DNA from: an uncultured Candidatus Binatia bacterium
GTDB lineage: Bacteria > Desulfobacterota > Binatia > Bin18
Direction: 5' to 3'
Length of the DNA stretch: 64,000 bases
Assembly (NCBI GenBank): GCA_958296235.1
Contig: OY282457.1
Coordinates: 3,157,338 to 3,221,337 of the forward strand
In this document: positions 34,181 to 43,454 of the stretch, one piece after another
Layout: the number at the start of each line of letters is the position of its first letter
How positions within the stretch are numbered: the first letter of the stretch is position 1
The notes under the pieces: generated by a model
Told to the model about the DNA's origin: nothing
Databases searched by the model: none
The model's input: the letters and a program-made list of their open reading frames with translations, nothing else
Position numbers and translations under genes: made by a program

Positions 34181-34487
34181 TATGTGCTACCTTTCCTACG
34201 TTTCCCTCCCCCACCTCAGCTCTGCGTCTCTCTGCACCTCGGGTAAAGAAAAGACTCTTTGGGGATAGTGTGGTCTGTTTGTGTAATCTCTCAAGAAGGT
34301 CCTGACTGTATAGAGAAAAGCGCTCTCCCTGGCAATAGCCTCTTTGTTGGAGAGGACCCTGAGCGTCACGGCTGCGCCTGGCTGATTCCTGTCGGCCTCT
34401 GGCCCAGTCATACTTGACGCTCGAAGAGAACTTGCCTAAAGGGTGGAGTCGCCTCAGACCTATTGCGTACAGCCGGGGGAGGGCCCT
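34181..34487. other. Intergenic region without a supported gene
   Basis: Between the divergent hydroxylase and amidohydrolase genes lie 307 bases. Short open frames are present but none has a ribosome site or protein-like composition. No clear hairpin or promoter consensus stands out; it presumably carries the two divergent promoters. Confidence 0.5.
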
Positions 34488-35618
34488 ATGTCCACACTAG
34501 CCGCGATTCCCATGCCAGACTATTTTGTCGTTTCCGCAGACTGCCATGTGCTGGAGCCGCCCGACCTCTGGGAGAAGCGGATTGAGGCCAAATTTCGCCA
34601 CCGGATTCCGCGCTTGACGGTCGATGCCAATGGGCGGAAGTGGCTGGTCGTTGAGGGTCAGGAAAAAAAGCGTATCCGGGACTTCACCCTGAGCGGAGAA
34701 GATTTGGAACGGGCCAAAGGCGGGAGTTTTGACCTTGAGCGGCGTCAGCAGGATTTGGCCCGGGACGGGATTAACGCGGAAGTCATTTACCCCAATCGCG
34801 GGCTGCTGATGTGGACCTCGCCTGATCCCGCCATGCAAACCGCCATGTGTCGGGTGTGGAACAACTGGGCCATTGAAGTGTTTAGCCCAGCCCAAAAATA
34901 CTCGCTCCCCACCGCGGCTATTGCCCCGCAAGATGTTGACGCCGCTGTGCAGGAAGTTCAGCGCGTTGCCAAGTTAGGCTATAAAACCGTTTTCCTGCCC
35001 GTCACTGTCCCGGACCAGCCCTACAATCTCACGCTGTACGATCCGCTGTGGGCGGCCATTCAAGAAACCGGCATGCCGATGAGTTTCCACGTGGGAACGG
35101 GCAAAGACCCGCGGACCGCCTCGGGCAATGGCGGTGCGATTATCAACTATGTTGTGCACGCCTTATCCACGGCGATTGATCCCGTTGTCCATCTATGTGC
35201 GTCCGGGGTGCTGGAGCGTTTTCCCGAACTCAAGTTTGTGACCGTCGAGGCTGGGATAGGCTGGCTGGCCTGGACACTCTGGGTCATGGACGAAGGCTTT
35301 CACAAACACCACTTCTGGATTGCCCCCAAGCTCCCCATGCCGCCGAGCGAATACTTTCGCCGTCAAGGCTATGCCACTTTTCAGGACGACCCGGTCGGAC
35401 TGGAGACGCGCAAATGGATTGGTGTCGATCGGCTCTTATGGGGGGATGATTATCCGCATCACGAAGGCACCTGGCCGCGTTCGCAGGAAGCCATTGACCG
35501 GACTATGGGCGATCTCACCGAGGCCGAACGGCGTCAAGTCTTGGGGCTTAACGCGGCCCGGCTGTACGGCTTTGAGTCGCCCGCGGCGCAGCCCGACGCT
35601 GAGGAGAGCCGGGTATGA
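34488..35618 (+). CDS. Amidohydrolase, ACMSD-like (amidohydrolase-2 family)
   Basis: A 376-residue TIM-barrel metal hydrolase or decarboxylase-like protein. VVSADCHVLEPPDLW gives the first metal ligands (the usual DxH is here D-x-H in ADCH). PMSFHVGTG supplies the barrel His, and LLWGDDYPHHEGTWPRSQE the C-terminal Asp/His segment typical of this family. GGGGGAGGGCCCT precedes the ATG at 34488. The reaction is typically hydrolysis or decarboxylation of a ring-derived carboxylate; substrate unknown. The next gene overlaps its stop (ATGA). Several relatives occur in the window. Confidence 0.9.
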   Translation: MSTLAAIPMPDYFVVSADCHVLEPPDLWEKRIEAKFRHRIPRLTVDANGRKWLVVEGQEKKRIRDFTLSGEDLERAKGGSFDLERRQQDLARDGINAEVIYPNRGLLMWTSPDPAMQTAMCRVWNNWAIEVFSPAQKYSLPTAAIAPQDVDAAVQEVQRVAKLGYKTVFLPVTVPDQPYNLTLYDPLWAAIQETGMPMSFHVGTGKDPRTASGNGGAIINYVVHALSTAIDPVVHLCASGVLERFPELKFVTVEAGIGWLAWTLWVMDEGFHKHHFWIAPKLPMPPSEYFRRQGYATFQDDPVGLETRKWIGVDRLLWGDDYPHHEGTWPRSQEAIDRTMGDLTEAERRQVLGLNAARLYGFESPAAQPDAEESRV

Positions 35619-35950
35619 GCGCCGCACGGCCTGAGACGCTGAGCCTGGACTGGGGGGAGGCCGAGAAAGCGCCGGCAGATCGGAAGCGCTGGCTGGGCGC
35701 GTGGCTGGTCAGTCAGCAGGGGGAAGAAGGCGACTATTTTTACGATGGTCCCGGCGGGCGGAACACCACGCATCGCGTTCCGCCCGAAGCCATCGGCTTT
35801 CGCCTGCGCTGGTATCCGAGTGAGAATGAGGTCAGCGTCAACCTTGAACTCGGCCCTATGGCCAGTGTGGTCGACGACTACTTCTTTGCCGAGCCGACTG
35901 GCCCAGCGCTGACACTGGCCGTACTGGAACTATTGCCCGAACAGCGCTGA
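35615..35950 (+). CDS. Unrecognised 111-residue protein coupled to amidohydrolase
   Basis: The ATG overlaps the amidohydrolase stop, so expression is coupled. The protein is soluble and acidic with no signal peptide or helix-rich membrane segment. It contains RKRWLGAWLVSQQGEEGDYF and GFRLRWYPSENEVSVNLELG, which suggest a small beta-rich fold. I do not recognise a family. It may be an accessory protein of the amidohydrolase. Confidence 0.6.
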   Translation: MSAARPETLSLDWGEAEKAPADRKRWLGAWLVSQQGEEGDYFYDGPGGRNTTHRVPPEAIGFRLRWYPSENEVSVNLELGPMASVVDDYFFAEPTGPALTLAVLELLPEQR

Positions 35951-36013
35951 CCCTCCATTATGCGATAAAATAAAAGCCGCCCGGCGCGGTTGCCCGGAGA
36001 GGACTGTGACGAC

Positions 36014-36730
36014 GTGAATCGGCCGTCTTTCCCCTGCGCTCCTCCGACCTTCCTGCTCTCCCTTGTCTATGTTGACTTTCTGGCTGTCCTGCTTGCTCTC
36101 GGTCTTGGCTTTATCTGGCATCAGAACCCCACCGCGTATACCGGTGAAGGCGATCCGATCACCTGGCTGTCGTTTGCGCACCTGCTCGCGATCAGCGGCC
36201 TTGCTGGCGGCGTATTCTACTGTCGGACGGGTGGCAGCCGAGACCCGACGGTGTGGCGTCAACCGGCTTTTGTCTGGCTGCTGATTGCTCTTGGCTTTCT
36301 TTTCCTGGCAGTAGACGAAATCGCCAAGATACATGAATCCCTGGACCGTTTCGTGCACCGGCTCCTGCAGCGCCCAGAGACCGCTCTGTCTGACCGACTC
36401 GATGACGCGATTCTGCTGGGATATGGATTGAGCGGTGTGGCCGTCCTGTATGTCTACCGCTCTGAGCTGGTCTCTTATCGAGCGGTTCTCCCTCTGGTCG
36501 TGTGTGGATTTGTCCTGTTCATCTTTATGGGGCTGCTTGACGCCCTGGTGAATCGCCCCGATGTGTTTCTCTTCATGGGCATCAGTCAGGAGGGAAGTGA
36601 GAGCCTGGGGAAATGGCTCGGCGGTGTTGAGGAGGGCTTGAAAATTTTGGCGGAAGCGGCATTCCTTGGAGCGGCGTATACCTGTCTCTTCCTGACTCCG
36701 CGGGCCGATTGCGGCGGGCAGCGCGATTGA
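36014..36730 (+). CDS. Multi-pass membrane protein of unknown function
   Basis: A 238-residue protein with about six hydrophobic segments, for example FLLSLVYVDFLAVLLALGLG, LLIALGFLFLAVDEIAKIHE and AVLPLVVCGFVLFIFMGLLD. VDEIAKIHESLDRFVHRLL contains a D-E...H-E cluster within a helix end that could bind metal, and DALVN and EEGLKILAEAAFLGA add further buried polar residues. GGAGAGGACTG precedes the GTG at 36014. It is not a recognised transporter. It lies upstream of xoxF without a clear operon link. Confidence 0.6.
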   Translation: MNRPSFPCAPPTFLLSLVYVDFLAVLLALGLGFIWHQNPTAYTGEGDPITWLSFAHLLAISGLAGGVFYCRTGGSRDPTVWRQPAFVWLLIALGFLFLAVDEIAKIHESLDRFVHRLLQRPETALSDRLDDAILLGYGLSGVAVLYVYRSELVSYRAVLPLVVCGFVLFIFMGLLDALVNRPDVFLFMGISQEGSESLGKWLGGVEEGLKILAEAAFLGAAYTCLFLTPRADCGGQRD

Positions 36731-36865
36731 CAAAACCAGCCTTCCCAGAGTAGCTTTCTCTTGGTGAAGGGGGCTCAGACCGCGCGCTCTGGCAAAGCGA
36801 GAAGGGTGGTCCCGGATATTGTGCATGCGTTTCAGATTCCTGAAGAGTACGCAAAGGAGGGCATT

Positions 36866-38689
36866 ATGAAGACTCGATTTCTCACAAGAGTTGCTGTTGG
36901 GGGGCGGACGGTGCTGCTCGTTGCCGGCCTGTTGCTCTTGCCGCTTTTTTCTGAACTTGGGCAGGCTGCGCAGGAACTGCTCGACATGCAGAAAACCCCT
37001 GGCCAGTGGGCGACCTCAGGCCGGGACTATGCCCTCACTCGCTACAGCAGCCTGGACCAGATCTCCACGCAGAATGTGAAGGGCCTGAAAGTCGCCTGGA
37101 CGTTTTCGACTGGCGTCCTGCGCGGACACGAAGGCACGCCGCTGGTTATTGGCGACACCATGTATATTGTGACCCCCTTTCCCAATATTGTGTATGCCAT
37201 TGATCTGGCAGACCCGGGCCATGCCATTAAATGGAAATACGCGCCCATACAAAGCGAGGACGCCATTCCGATTGCCTGCTGTGATGTGGTGAATCGGGGC
37301 GCGGCCTATGCGGCTGGCAAGATATTTTTTAATCAACTCGACGCGCACACCGTCGCCCTTGATGCCGAGACAGGCAAAGAGCTGTGGAAGGTCAAGCAGG
37401 GTGACATTAAACAAGGCCAGACCATTACTATGGTGCCCCTGGTCGTGCGTGACAAAGTCATCACTGGCGTGAGTGGGGGTGAGTTCGGCGTGCGCGGGTT
37501 TGTCACCGCGAATCATATTGATACGGGTGAGCAGGTCTGGCGCGCGTATAGTACCGGACCGGATGCCGAGGTGTTGATTGGCGAAGATTTTTCCTCGCCG
37601 TATGCCTCGCACCAGGGTAAGGACCTGGGAGTCACAACCTGGAAGGGCGAAGAGTGGAAACGCGGCGGGGGCACGACCTGGGGCTGGTATAGCTACGACC
37701 CCGAGCTTGACCTGTTCTACTATGGAACCGGGAATCCGGGCGCCTGGAATCCGGACCAGCGGCCAGGTGACAATAAGTGGTCCATGACGCTGTTTGCCCG
37801 GAATCCAGATACGGGCCAGGCCAAGTGGGCGTATCAAATGACCCCGCACGATGCCTGGGATTATGACGGGGTTAATGAGAGCGTTCTGGTTGATCTCCCG
37901 GCCAACGGCAATGGCCAGGCTCAGAAAGTCCTGGTTCACTTTGACCGGAACGGATTCGCCTACAAGGTTGACCGGACATCCGGCAAGGTCCTGGCCGCGG
38001 ATAAATTCGGCCACGTGAACTGGGCCAAAGAGATTAATCTTGAGACCGGCCGCCCGGTTGAGAATCCTGAAAAGCGAACAAAAGAGGGGACGAATGTGGA
38101 AGGCATTTGCCCTGGCGCAATGGGGACCAAGGACCAGCAGCCCGTATCATATTCACCGAGAACCAACCTTTTTTACGTGCCAACCAACCATCTGTGCATG
38201 AACTACGAGGGGATGAAAGTCCGCTATATTGCCGGCGTGCCCTATGTCGGCGCGATTGTAAAAATGTTCCCCGGCCCTGGTGGACACCGGGGTGAATTCA
38301 TTGCCTGGGATCCGGTTGCGGGTGAAAAGAAATGGGGCATCAAGGAAAAATGGTCGGCCTGGAGCGGGGCGCTTTCGACCGGCGGTGATGTGGTGTTCTA
38401 CGGGACCATGGACGGCTGGTTCAAAGCGGTCCACGCCTCGACCGGCGAAGAGCTGTGGAGGTTCAAAACCGGCTCGGGCATTATTGGCGCGCCCATGACC
38501 TATCTCGGACCAGACGGCAAGCAGTACGTGGCGATCATGTCCGGGATCGGTGGCTGGTCCGGCCTGGTTGTCGCCGGAGACCTGTCAACGGACGATCCCA
38601 CCGCGGCCCTTGGCGCGGTGGGCGCTTTTGCCGATCTCGGACAAGATACGAATAAGGGCGGGATGTTATACGTCTTCGCGCTTGAGTAA
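36866..38689 (+). CDS. xoxF: PQQ-dependent methanol dehydrogenase, lanthanide (XoxF) type
   Basis: A 607-residue periplasmic quinoprotein. Signal peptide at residues 1-35 (LLVAGLLLLPLFSELGQAA). The eight-bladed propeller shows tryptophan-docking repeats (ETGKELWKVK, STGEELWRFKTG). Cys138-Cys139 in PIACCDVV form the vicinal disulfide next to PQQ. TPHDAWDYDGVNE has Asp332 and, two residues later, Asp334, the extra aspartate that marks lanthanide-dependent XoxF; the calcium enzyme MxaF has Ala there. It oxidises methanol, and possibly other alcohols, to aldehyde, passing electrons to a c-type cytochrome encoded by the next gene. GCAAAGGAGGGCATT precedes the ATG at 36866. Confidence 0.93.
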   Translation: MKTRFLTRVAVGGRTVLLVAGLLLLPLFSELGQAAQELLDMQKTPGQWATSGRDYALTRYSSLDQISTQNVKGLKVAWTFSTGVLRGHEGTPLVIGDTMYIVTPFPNIVYAIDLADPGHAIKWKYAPIQSEDAIPIACCDVVNRGAAYAAGKIFFNQLDAHTVALDAETGKELWKVKQGDIKQGQTITMVPLVVRDKVITGVSGGEFGVRGFVTANHIDTGEQVWRAYSTGPDAEVLIGEDFSSPYASHQGKDLGVTTWKGEEWKRGGGTTWGWYSYDPELDLFYYGTGNPGAWNPDQRPGDNKWSMTLFARNPDTGQAKWAYQMTPHDAWDYDGVNESVLVDLPANGNGQAQKVLVHFDRNGFAYKVDRTSGKVLAADKFGHVNWAKEINLETGRPVENPEKRTKEGTNVEGICPGAMGTKDQQPVSYSPRTNLFYVPTNHLCMNYEGMKVRYIAGVPYVGAIVKMFPGPGGHRGEFIAWDPVAGEKKWGIKEKWSAWSGALSTGGDVVFYGTMDGWFKAVHASTGEELWRFKTGSGIIGAPMTYLGPDGKQYVAIMSGIGGWSGLVVAGDLSTDDPTAALGAVGAFADLGQDTNKGGMLYVFALE

Positions 38690-38726
38690 ACGGACGCGCG
38701 CGACCCGATGTCCAGTCTCTGCATCC

Positions 38727-40010
38727 ATGCGCAATCACACTGAGGGGGCGCGGCGAGCCGCCCCCCGTGCCTCCGCCTGTCTCGCTCTCCTGCTGTTCCT
38801 GTCTGTCCCTCTCCTCCGGGAGGCCGCCTGGGCAACGGAGGCCGGAGAGACGGCCACACGGTTTCGTGTCTGCGCGGACCCCAATAATCTGCCGTTTTCC
38901 AATCAGCAACAGCAAGGATTCGAGAACAAAATCGCTGAAGTCCTGGCGCGTGAGCTGGGCCAGGCCGTCGCCTATACGTGGTGGCCCCAGCGACGGGGTT
39001 TCCTGCGCAGTACGCTCAACGCCGGCAGGTGTGATGTGGTCATGGGGCTGCCGGCCGACATTGATATGGTCTTAACGACGCAGCCGTATTACCGTTCGGT
39101 CTACGCTTTTGTCTATCCCGAAGACGCGCCCTACGATCTCTCCTCCTTTGATGACCCGGTTCTCAAAGAACTGAAAATCGGGGTACACCTGATCGGTGAT
39201 GACTACACTAACAGCCCGCCGGCCCATGCCCTGAGCGGGCGTGGGATGGTGGACAATGTGGTTGGCTACAGCGTCTTTGGCAATTATGCCGACCCCAGTC
39301 CGCCGGGAAAAATTATTGAAGCCGTCGCCACCAAAGAGATCGACGTGGCTATTGTGTGGGGACCGATTGGCGGCTATTTCGCTCAACAGCAAGCCGTCCC
39401 GCTGAGGGTGACGCCCGTGTCGTCCGAGGACGAGTCCCCTGCCGTCCTCCTGGCCTATGATATTGCGCTCGGCGTTCGGAAGAGTGACGCGGCGCTGAAA
39501 AATACGCTCAATGGCCTGCTGACGCAGCACGCGGAAGAAATCCGGCAGATCCTGGTTGACTACGGTGTCCCCGGCGTTGCCCCCCAGCCGACCGGGCCGC
39601 ACGATGCTCAACCGGACACGGGAGCGTCTGACCCACACGCGCCCCAAGCTTCCGACGATCGGCCGCCTGTGGCCCGGGGTGAGGCTGGACAAGCAGGGGC
39701 CAACGGACTGGCAAGGCTCAATCCGTATACGGGCAATCCAGCGGCGATCAGCGAGGGCGAAGAGCTTTACAAACTCCTGAACTGCTATAGCTGCCACGGC
39801 TTACGTGGCGGGGGAGGGATGGGGCCCGACTTAACGGATGAGCAGTGGAAAGAGGGCACGGGCAGTGATACCCGAGTGATGGACCAAGTCATGACCGGGC
39901 GCAATAAAATGCCCGGTTACGACGGGGTGATCACCGAGGAGGAAGCCTGGAAGGTAATCGCCTATGTGCGGACCTTGTATAAGGGAGCTCCATCGACCGT
40001 CGAGTGGTAA
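38727..40010 (+). CDS. XoxJ-XoxG fusion: periplasmic binding protein joined to cytochrome c
   Basis: A 427-residue secreted protein. Signal peptide residues 1-35 (ACLALLLFLSVPLLREAAWA). Residues about 40-290 match the quinoprotein-dehydrogenase-associated solute-binding protein, XoxJ/MxaJ class: RVCADPNNLPFSN, YTWWPQRRGFLR and GRCDVVMGLPADIDM. A proline/aspartate-rich linker follows. Residues about 335-427 are a cytochrome c domain with Cys353-x2-Cys356-His357 (NCYSCHGLRGGGGMGPDL) and the likely axial Met395 in RNKMPGY. In methylotrophs XoxJ and XoxG are separate proteins encoded beside xoxF; here they are one chain, 37 bases after xoxF, so it should be the electron acceptor plus assembly factor. 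The frame stays open upstream, but ATG 38727 fits the signal peptide. Confidence 0.85.
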   Translation: MRNHTEGARRAAPRASACLALLLFLSVPLLREAAWATEAGETATRFRVCADPNNLPFSNQQQQGFENKIAEVLARELGQAVAYTWWPQRRGFLRSTLNAGRCDVVMGLPADIDMVLTTQPYYRSVYAFVYPEDAPYDLSSFDDPVLKELKIGVHLIGDDYTNSPPAHALSGRGMVDNVVGYSVFGNYADPSPPGKIIEAVATKEIDVAIVWGPIGGYFAQQQAVPLRVTPVSSEDESPAVLLAYDIALGVRKSDAALKNTLNGLLTQHAEEIRQILVDYGVPGVAPQPTGPHDAQPDTGASDPHAPQASDDRPPVARGEAGQAGANGLARLNPYTGNPAAISEGEELYKLLNCYSCHGLRGGGGMGPDLTDEQWKEGTGSDTRVMDQVMTGRNKMPGYDGVITEEEAWKVIAYVRTLYKGAPSTVEW

Positions 40011-40037
40011 GGGAGACTGAAGTCTCGTCAGTCTCCC
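40011..40037 (+). other. Perfect eight-pair hairpin after the XoxJ-cytochrome gene
   Basis: GGGAGACT and AGTCTCCC flank an 11-base loop immediately after the stop codon. A weaker alternative pairing (GAGACT/AGTCTC) exists inside it. There is no T-run, so it may be a mRNA-stabilising 3' hairpin or a Rho-independent terminator lacking the tract. Confidence 0.45.
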
Positions 40038-40074
40038 TGGATAAATCAGCAACTGGGGACAGGGGAGCCGGCCT

Positions 40075-43000
40075 ATGCCGTGCCCGAATTGTGGAAAAGC
40101 CAACCGGACGGGCGCAAAGTTCTGTGACGAATGTGGAACGCCTCTTCCGGTCCGCCCGCCTGGCGAAACTGCCCCTGTGTCGTCGGCGCAGTCAAAACCT
40201 GAGCCATATCAGCCCAATCGGCCACTTGTGCCTGAGCCGGTGCGCGCGCCAACCGGACGGCGGCAGTTGACGGTCATGTTCTGCGACATTGTGGGATCAA
40301 TGGCCCTCGCCGGCCAACTTGACCCCGAGGAGTGGCGGGACATCGTTCGGACGTATCAAGCGACCTGTGCGGGTGTCATTCAACGTTTCGGCGGCTATAT
40401 CGCCCAATATCTTGGCGATGGGATTCTGGTCTATTTTGGCTATCCGATTGCCCACGAAGATGCCGCTGTGCGGGCCGTAAAAACGGGCTTGGGCATTCTT
40501 GCTGAGCTGAATCAGATGAATAGCCAGCTCCGGCAGACCGGGCGCTTGCAGTCCTCCCGCCCGGGTACAAAAGACGCGCCGCGGCTTCGGCTGCGGATCG
40601 GTATTCACACTGGACAGGTGGTGGTGGGCGACATGGGTTCCGGCGAGCGACACGAGCACCTCGCGCTCGGCGAGACGCCCAATATTGCGGCGCGCCTCCA
40701 GGCTATTGCCAAGGCCAATACGGTCGTCATGAGCGCCGCAGTCTATCGACTCGTCGAAGGCTTTTTTGAGTGTCACACGCTTGGGCCCCATGCTCTCAAA
40801 GGCAAGACAACGCCTATCTCAGTCTACCAAGCCATTGGAGAAGAAGGGGCGCAAAGCCGGTTTGAAGTAGCGCTTGAAGCCGGCTTGCCTCCTCTGGTTG
40901 GACGAGCGGAAGAACTCGCGTTCCTGCAGCAACGGTGGGAGACAGCCAAGGTCCGAGAGGGCCAGGTCGTGCTGCTGGGGGGAGAGCCGGGCATTGGAAA
41001 GTCCCGCCTGGTCCAGGAACTCAAAGAGCAGATCGCCAAAGCGGGCGAGGCGCGCAGAGAATTTCGCTGTTCAGCCTATGCGCGCAACACGGCCTTTTAT
41101 TCGGTGATCGACCATCTCCAGCGCTGGTTGCAGTTCCAAGGAGATGAGCCCGAAGAGGAAAAGTTTCGCCGTTTAGAGACCGCCCTGGAAGGCTATCGCC
41201 ATCTGCCGCGGGAGAGTGTGGCCCTTTTTGCTTCCTTACTGGCCTTGGCGCTGCCCGAACGCTACGCTCCGCTCAAGCTGAGTCCGGAGCGACAGCGACA
41301 AAAGACACAGGACGCCCTGGTTGCGTGGCTGGCCGAAGAATCAGAAGAACGGCCGCTCCTCATTGTGTGGGAAGACCTGCATTGGGTCGATCCTTCAACG
41401 CTCGATCTGGTGCAGATGCTCATTGAGCGCGCCGCGCCGCGGCATCTCTTCGTCCTCCTGGTTTTTCGTTCATCTGAATTTACGCCTCCGTGGCCCCCGC
41501 GGCCGCCTATCCACTTGCTGACGCTGAACCGTCTGGAGCGTCGGCCAGTGGAAGACCTCATTGCCCATGTCGCCCAAGGCCAGCGACTGCCTCAGCACTT
41601 GGTGGAACACATCGCGGCTCAGACTGACGGCGTCCCGCTCTTTGTTGAAGAGCTGACCAAAACTGTTATCGAGGCCGGCCTGCCCGAAAACGGTGGGGGA
41701 GGGGCTCCCAGCGCTATTCCCGCCACGCTTCAGGATTCGTTAATGGCCCGGCTTGATCAGCTCAGCAACACCGCGCGGGATGTTGCCCAGATCGGCGCCG
41801 TGCTTGGTCGGGCGTTTTCGTATGCACAGCTCCGGGCGGTCTGGCCGTCTGATGAACAGCGGCTCGCGCGGGGGCTGGCGCAACTCGTGGAGGCCGAGCT
41901 GATCTTTCAAAAAGGCCTGCTCCCTCAGGCGCGCTGGGTCTTTAAGCATGCCATGCTGCAAGATACGGCGTATCAGTCCTTGCTCAAGAGCAAACGCCAG
42001 CAGATTCACCGCCACGTCGCCGCTGTCCTCGTCAAGCAGTTCCCCGATATCAGGCATAACCAACCGGAATTAGTGGCCCACCATTACACGCAGGCTGGAT
42101 TGCTCGATCAGGCTATTGGCTATTGGCAGTACGCCGGAGAGCAGGCCGTGCAACGCTCAGCGCACCGTGAGGGCATCGGCCATTTTCTCAAGGGGCTGAC
42201 GCTCCTCAACGCATTGCCAGAGACACCCGACCGTACCCATCGGGAGCTGACCATCCAGACCCGCCTGGGTCCAAGTCTCATGGCGACCAAGGGCTATGCC
42301 GCTCCAGAGGTGGAACGCGCCTATGCCCGTGCCCAGGAACTATGTCAGCAGCTTGGTGAGACCCCGCAGTCTTTTCAAGTGCTGCGTGGCCTGTGGGTCG
42401 TCCACGAGATGCGGGCCGAGCTCAGAACCGCGCGTAAACTGGGCGAGCAATTGCTCACCTTGGCCCAACACCTGAACGACCCGGACCTGCTCATAGAGGT
42501 ACATCGAGCCTTAGGCAATACCTTGTTATGGATCGGGGAGTTTGCTCACGCGCGAGAACACCTGCAAAAAGCCCTTGCCCTGCATGACCCGGAACAGCAT
42601 ACCGCCCTGGCGTTTCAATACGGCACAGACCCGCGCACCGTCTGCTTGTTATATGAGACGCTGGCCTTGTGGATCCTGGGCTATCCGGAACAGGCCCTGC
42701 AGAAGAGCGGAGAGGCGCTGACACGGGCTGAAGAGGGGGCCCGCCAGCATAGTCTCAGTCTTGCGGCTGCCCTGAACTGGACGGGCCTGCTGCATCAGCT
42801 CCGGCGCGAAACAGAGCTGACCTCTGAGCGCGCCACAGCCGGGATTGCGCTCGCCCAACAGTGCGGCTTCCCCGATTGGGAGATGATCGGGACGATCTTC
42901 CGAGATTGGGCCGCGGCCGCGCAATCGCACAACGAAGCGCCGGTTGAGCAATTGCAAAAGGTGATTACCGCCTGGTGTGCCACTGGAGCGGAACTCCTCC

Positions 43001-43431
43001 GCCCCTACTTCCTCGGGCTTTTGGCTGAGCAGTATGGAAAGATCGGGCGGATTGAAAAGGGCTTAGCCCTCCTGGATGAGGCGTTGGCGGTCGTCAACAC
43101 CAGTGCGGAGCATTTCTCGGAAGCCGAGCTGTACCGATTGCGAGGGGAGCTGCTGCTGCGGGATGCAAACCGGCTCTCAGCGCAGACAAGCCCTCCCAGA
43201 CCAAACAGTGAGGCGGAAAGCTGCTTCCAGAAGGCCCTGTTTGTTGCGCGTCAACAAGGCGCCAAGTCGTGGGAGCTGCGGGCGGCGACGAGCCTGGCCC
43301 GGCAATGGTTCAAACAGGGCAAACGAGAGAGTGCGCGGCGGGTGCTGACAGAGACCGCCGATTGGTTTACTGAAGGGCGTGAGACGCGGGACTTTCAAGC
43401 GGCCCAAGCCCTGCTGGCCGAATTGGGATAA
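40075..43431 (+). CDS. Class III nucleotide cyclase fused to zinc ribbon, AAA ATPase and TPR region
   Basis: An 1118-residue cytoplasmic regulator. Residues 1-22 are a zinc ribbon (CPNCGKANRTGAKFCDECG). Residues 63-240 are a class III cyclase with both metal aspartates (Asp71 in MFCDIVGS, Asp115 in YLGDGILVYFG) and the ETPNIAARLQ transition-state Asn/Arg motif, so it should be active. Residues about 270-560 are an AAA-type STAND ATPase (GGEPGIGKSRLVQEL, LLIVWEDLHWVD). The rest is helical TPR-like repeats. ATG 40075 is 64 bases after the previous stop. Such proteins couple ligand or protein sensing to cAMP/cGMP output; whether it regulates the methanol genes beside it is unknown. Confidence 0.92.
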   Translation: MPCPNCGKANRTGAKFCDECGTPLPVRPPGETAPVSSAQSKPEPYQPNRPLVPEPVRAPTGRRQLTVMFCDIVGSMALAGQLDPEEWRDIVRTYQATCAGVIQRFGGYIAQYLGDGILVYFGYPIAHEDAAVRAVKTGLGILAELNQMNSQLRQTGRLQSSRPGTKDAPRLRLRIGIHTGQVVVGDMGSGERHEHLALGETPNIAARLQAIAKANTVVMSAAVYRLVEGFFECHTLGPHALKGKTTPISVYQAIGEEGAQSRFEVALEAGLPPLVGRAEELAFLQQRWETAKVREGQVVLLGGEPGIGKSRLVQELKEQIAKAGEARREFRCSAYARNTAFYSVIDHLQRWLQFQGDEPEEEKFRRLETALEGYRHLPRESVALFASLLALALPERYAPLKLSPERQRQKTQDALVAWLAEESEERPLLIVWEDLHWVDPSTLDLVQMLIERAAPRHLFVLLVFRSSEFTPPWPPRPPIHLLTLNRLERRPVEDLIAHVAQGQRLPQHLVEHIAAQTDGVPLFVEELTKTVIEAGLPENGGGGAPSAIPATLQDSLMARLDQLSNTARDVAQIGAVLGRAFSYAQLRAVWPSDEQRLARGLAQLVEAELIFQKGLLPQARWVFKHAMLQDTAYQSLLKSKRQQIHRHVAAVLVKQFPDIRHNQPELVAHHYTQAGLLDQAIGYWQYAGEQAVQRSAHREGIGHFLKGLTLLNALPETPDRTHRELTIQTRLGPSLMATKGYAAPEVERAYARAQELCQQLGETPQSFQVLRGLWVVHEMRAELRTARKLGEQLLTLAQHLNDPDLLIEVHRALGNTLLWIGEFAHAREHLQKALALHDPEQHTALAFQYGTDPRTVCLLYETLALWILGYPEQALQKSGEALTRAEEGARQHSLSLAAALNWTGLLHQLRRETELTSERATAGIALAQQCGFPDWEMIGTIFRDWAAAAQSHNEAPVEQLQKVITAWCATGAELLRPYFLGLLAEQYGKIGRIEKGLALLDEALAVVNTSAEHFSEAELYRLRGELLLRDANRLSAQTSPPRPNSEAESCFQKALFVARQQGAKSWELRAATSLARQWFKQGKRESARRVLTETADWFTEGRETRDFQAAQALLAELG

Positions 43432-43454
43432 CAATGGAGAGGCGATACATCACA

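Noticed and set aside
34196..34411. 71-codon minus-strand frame between hydroxylase and amidohydrolase
   Set aside because: No ribosome site, no recognisable composition or motif.
37016..38014. 332-codon minus-strand frame
   Set aside because: Antisense to xoxF; no supporting start or motif.
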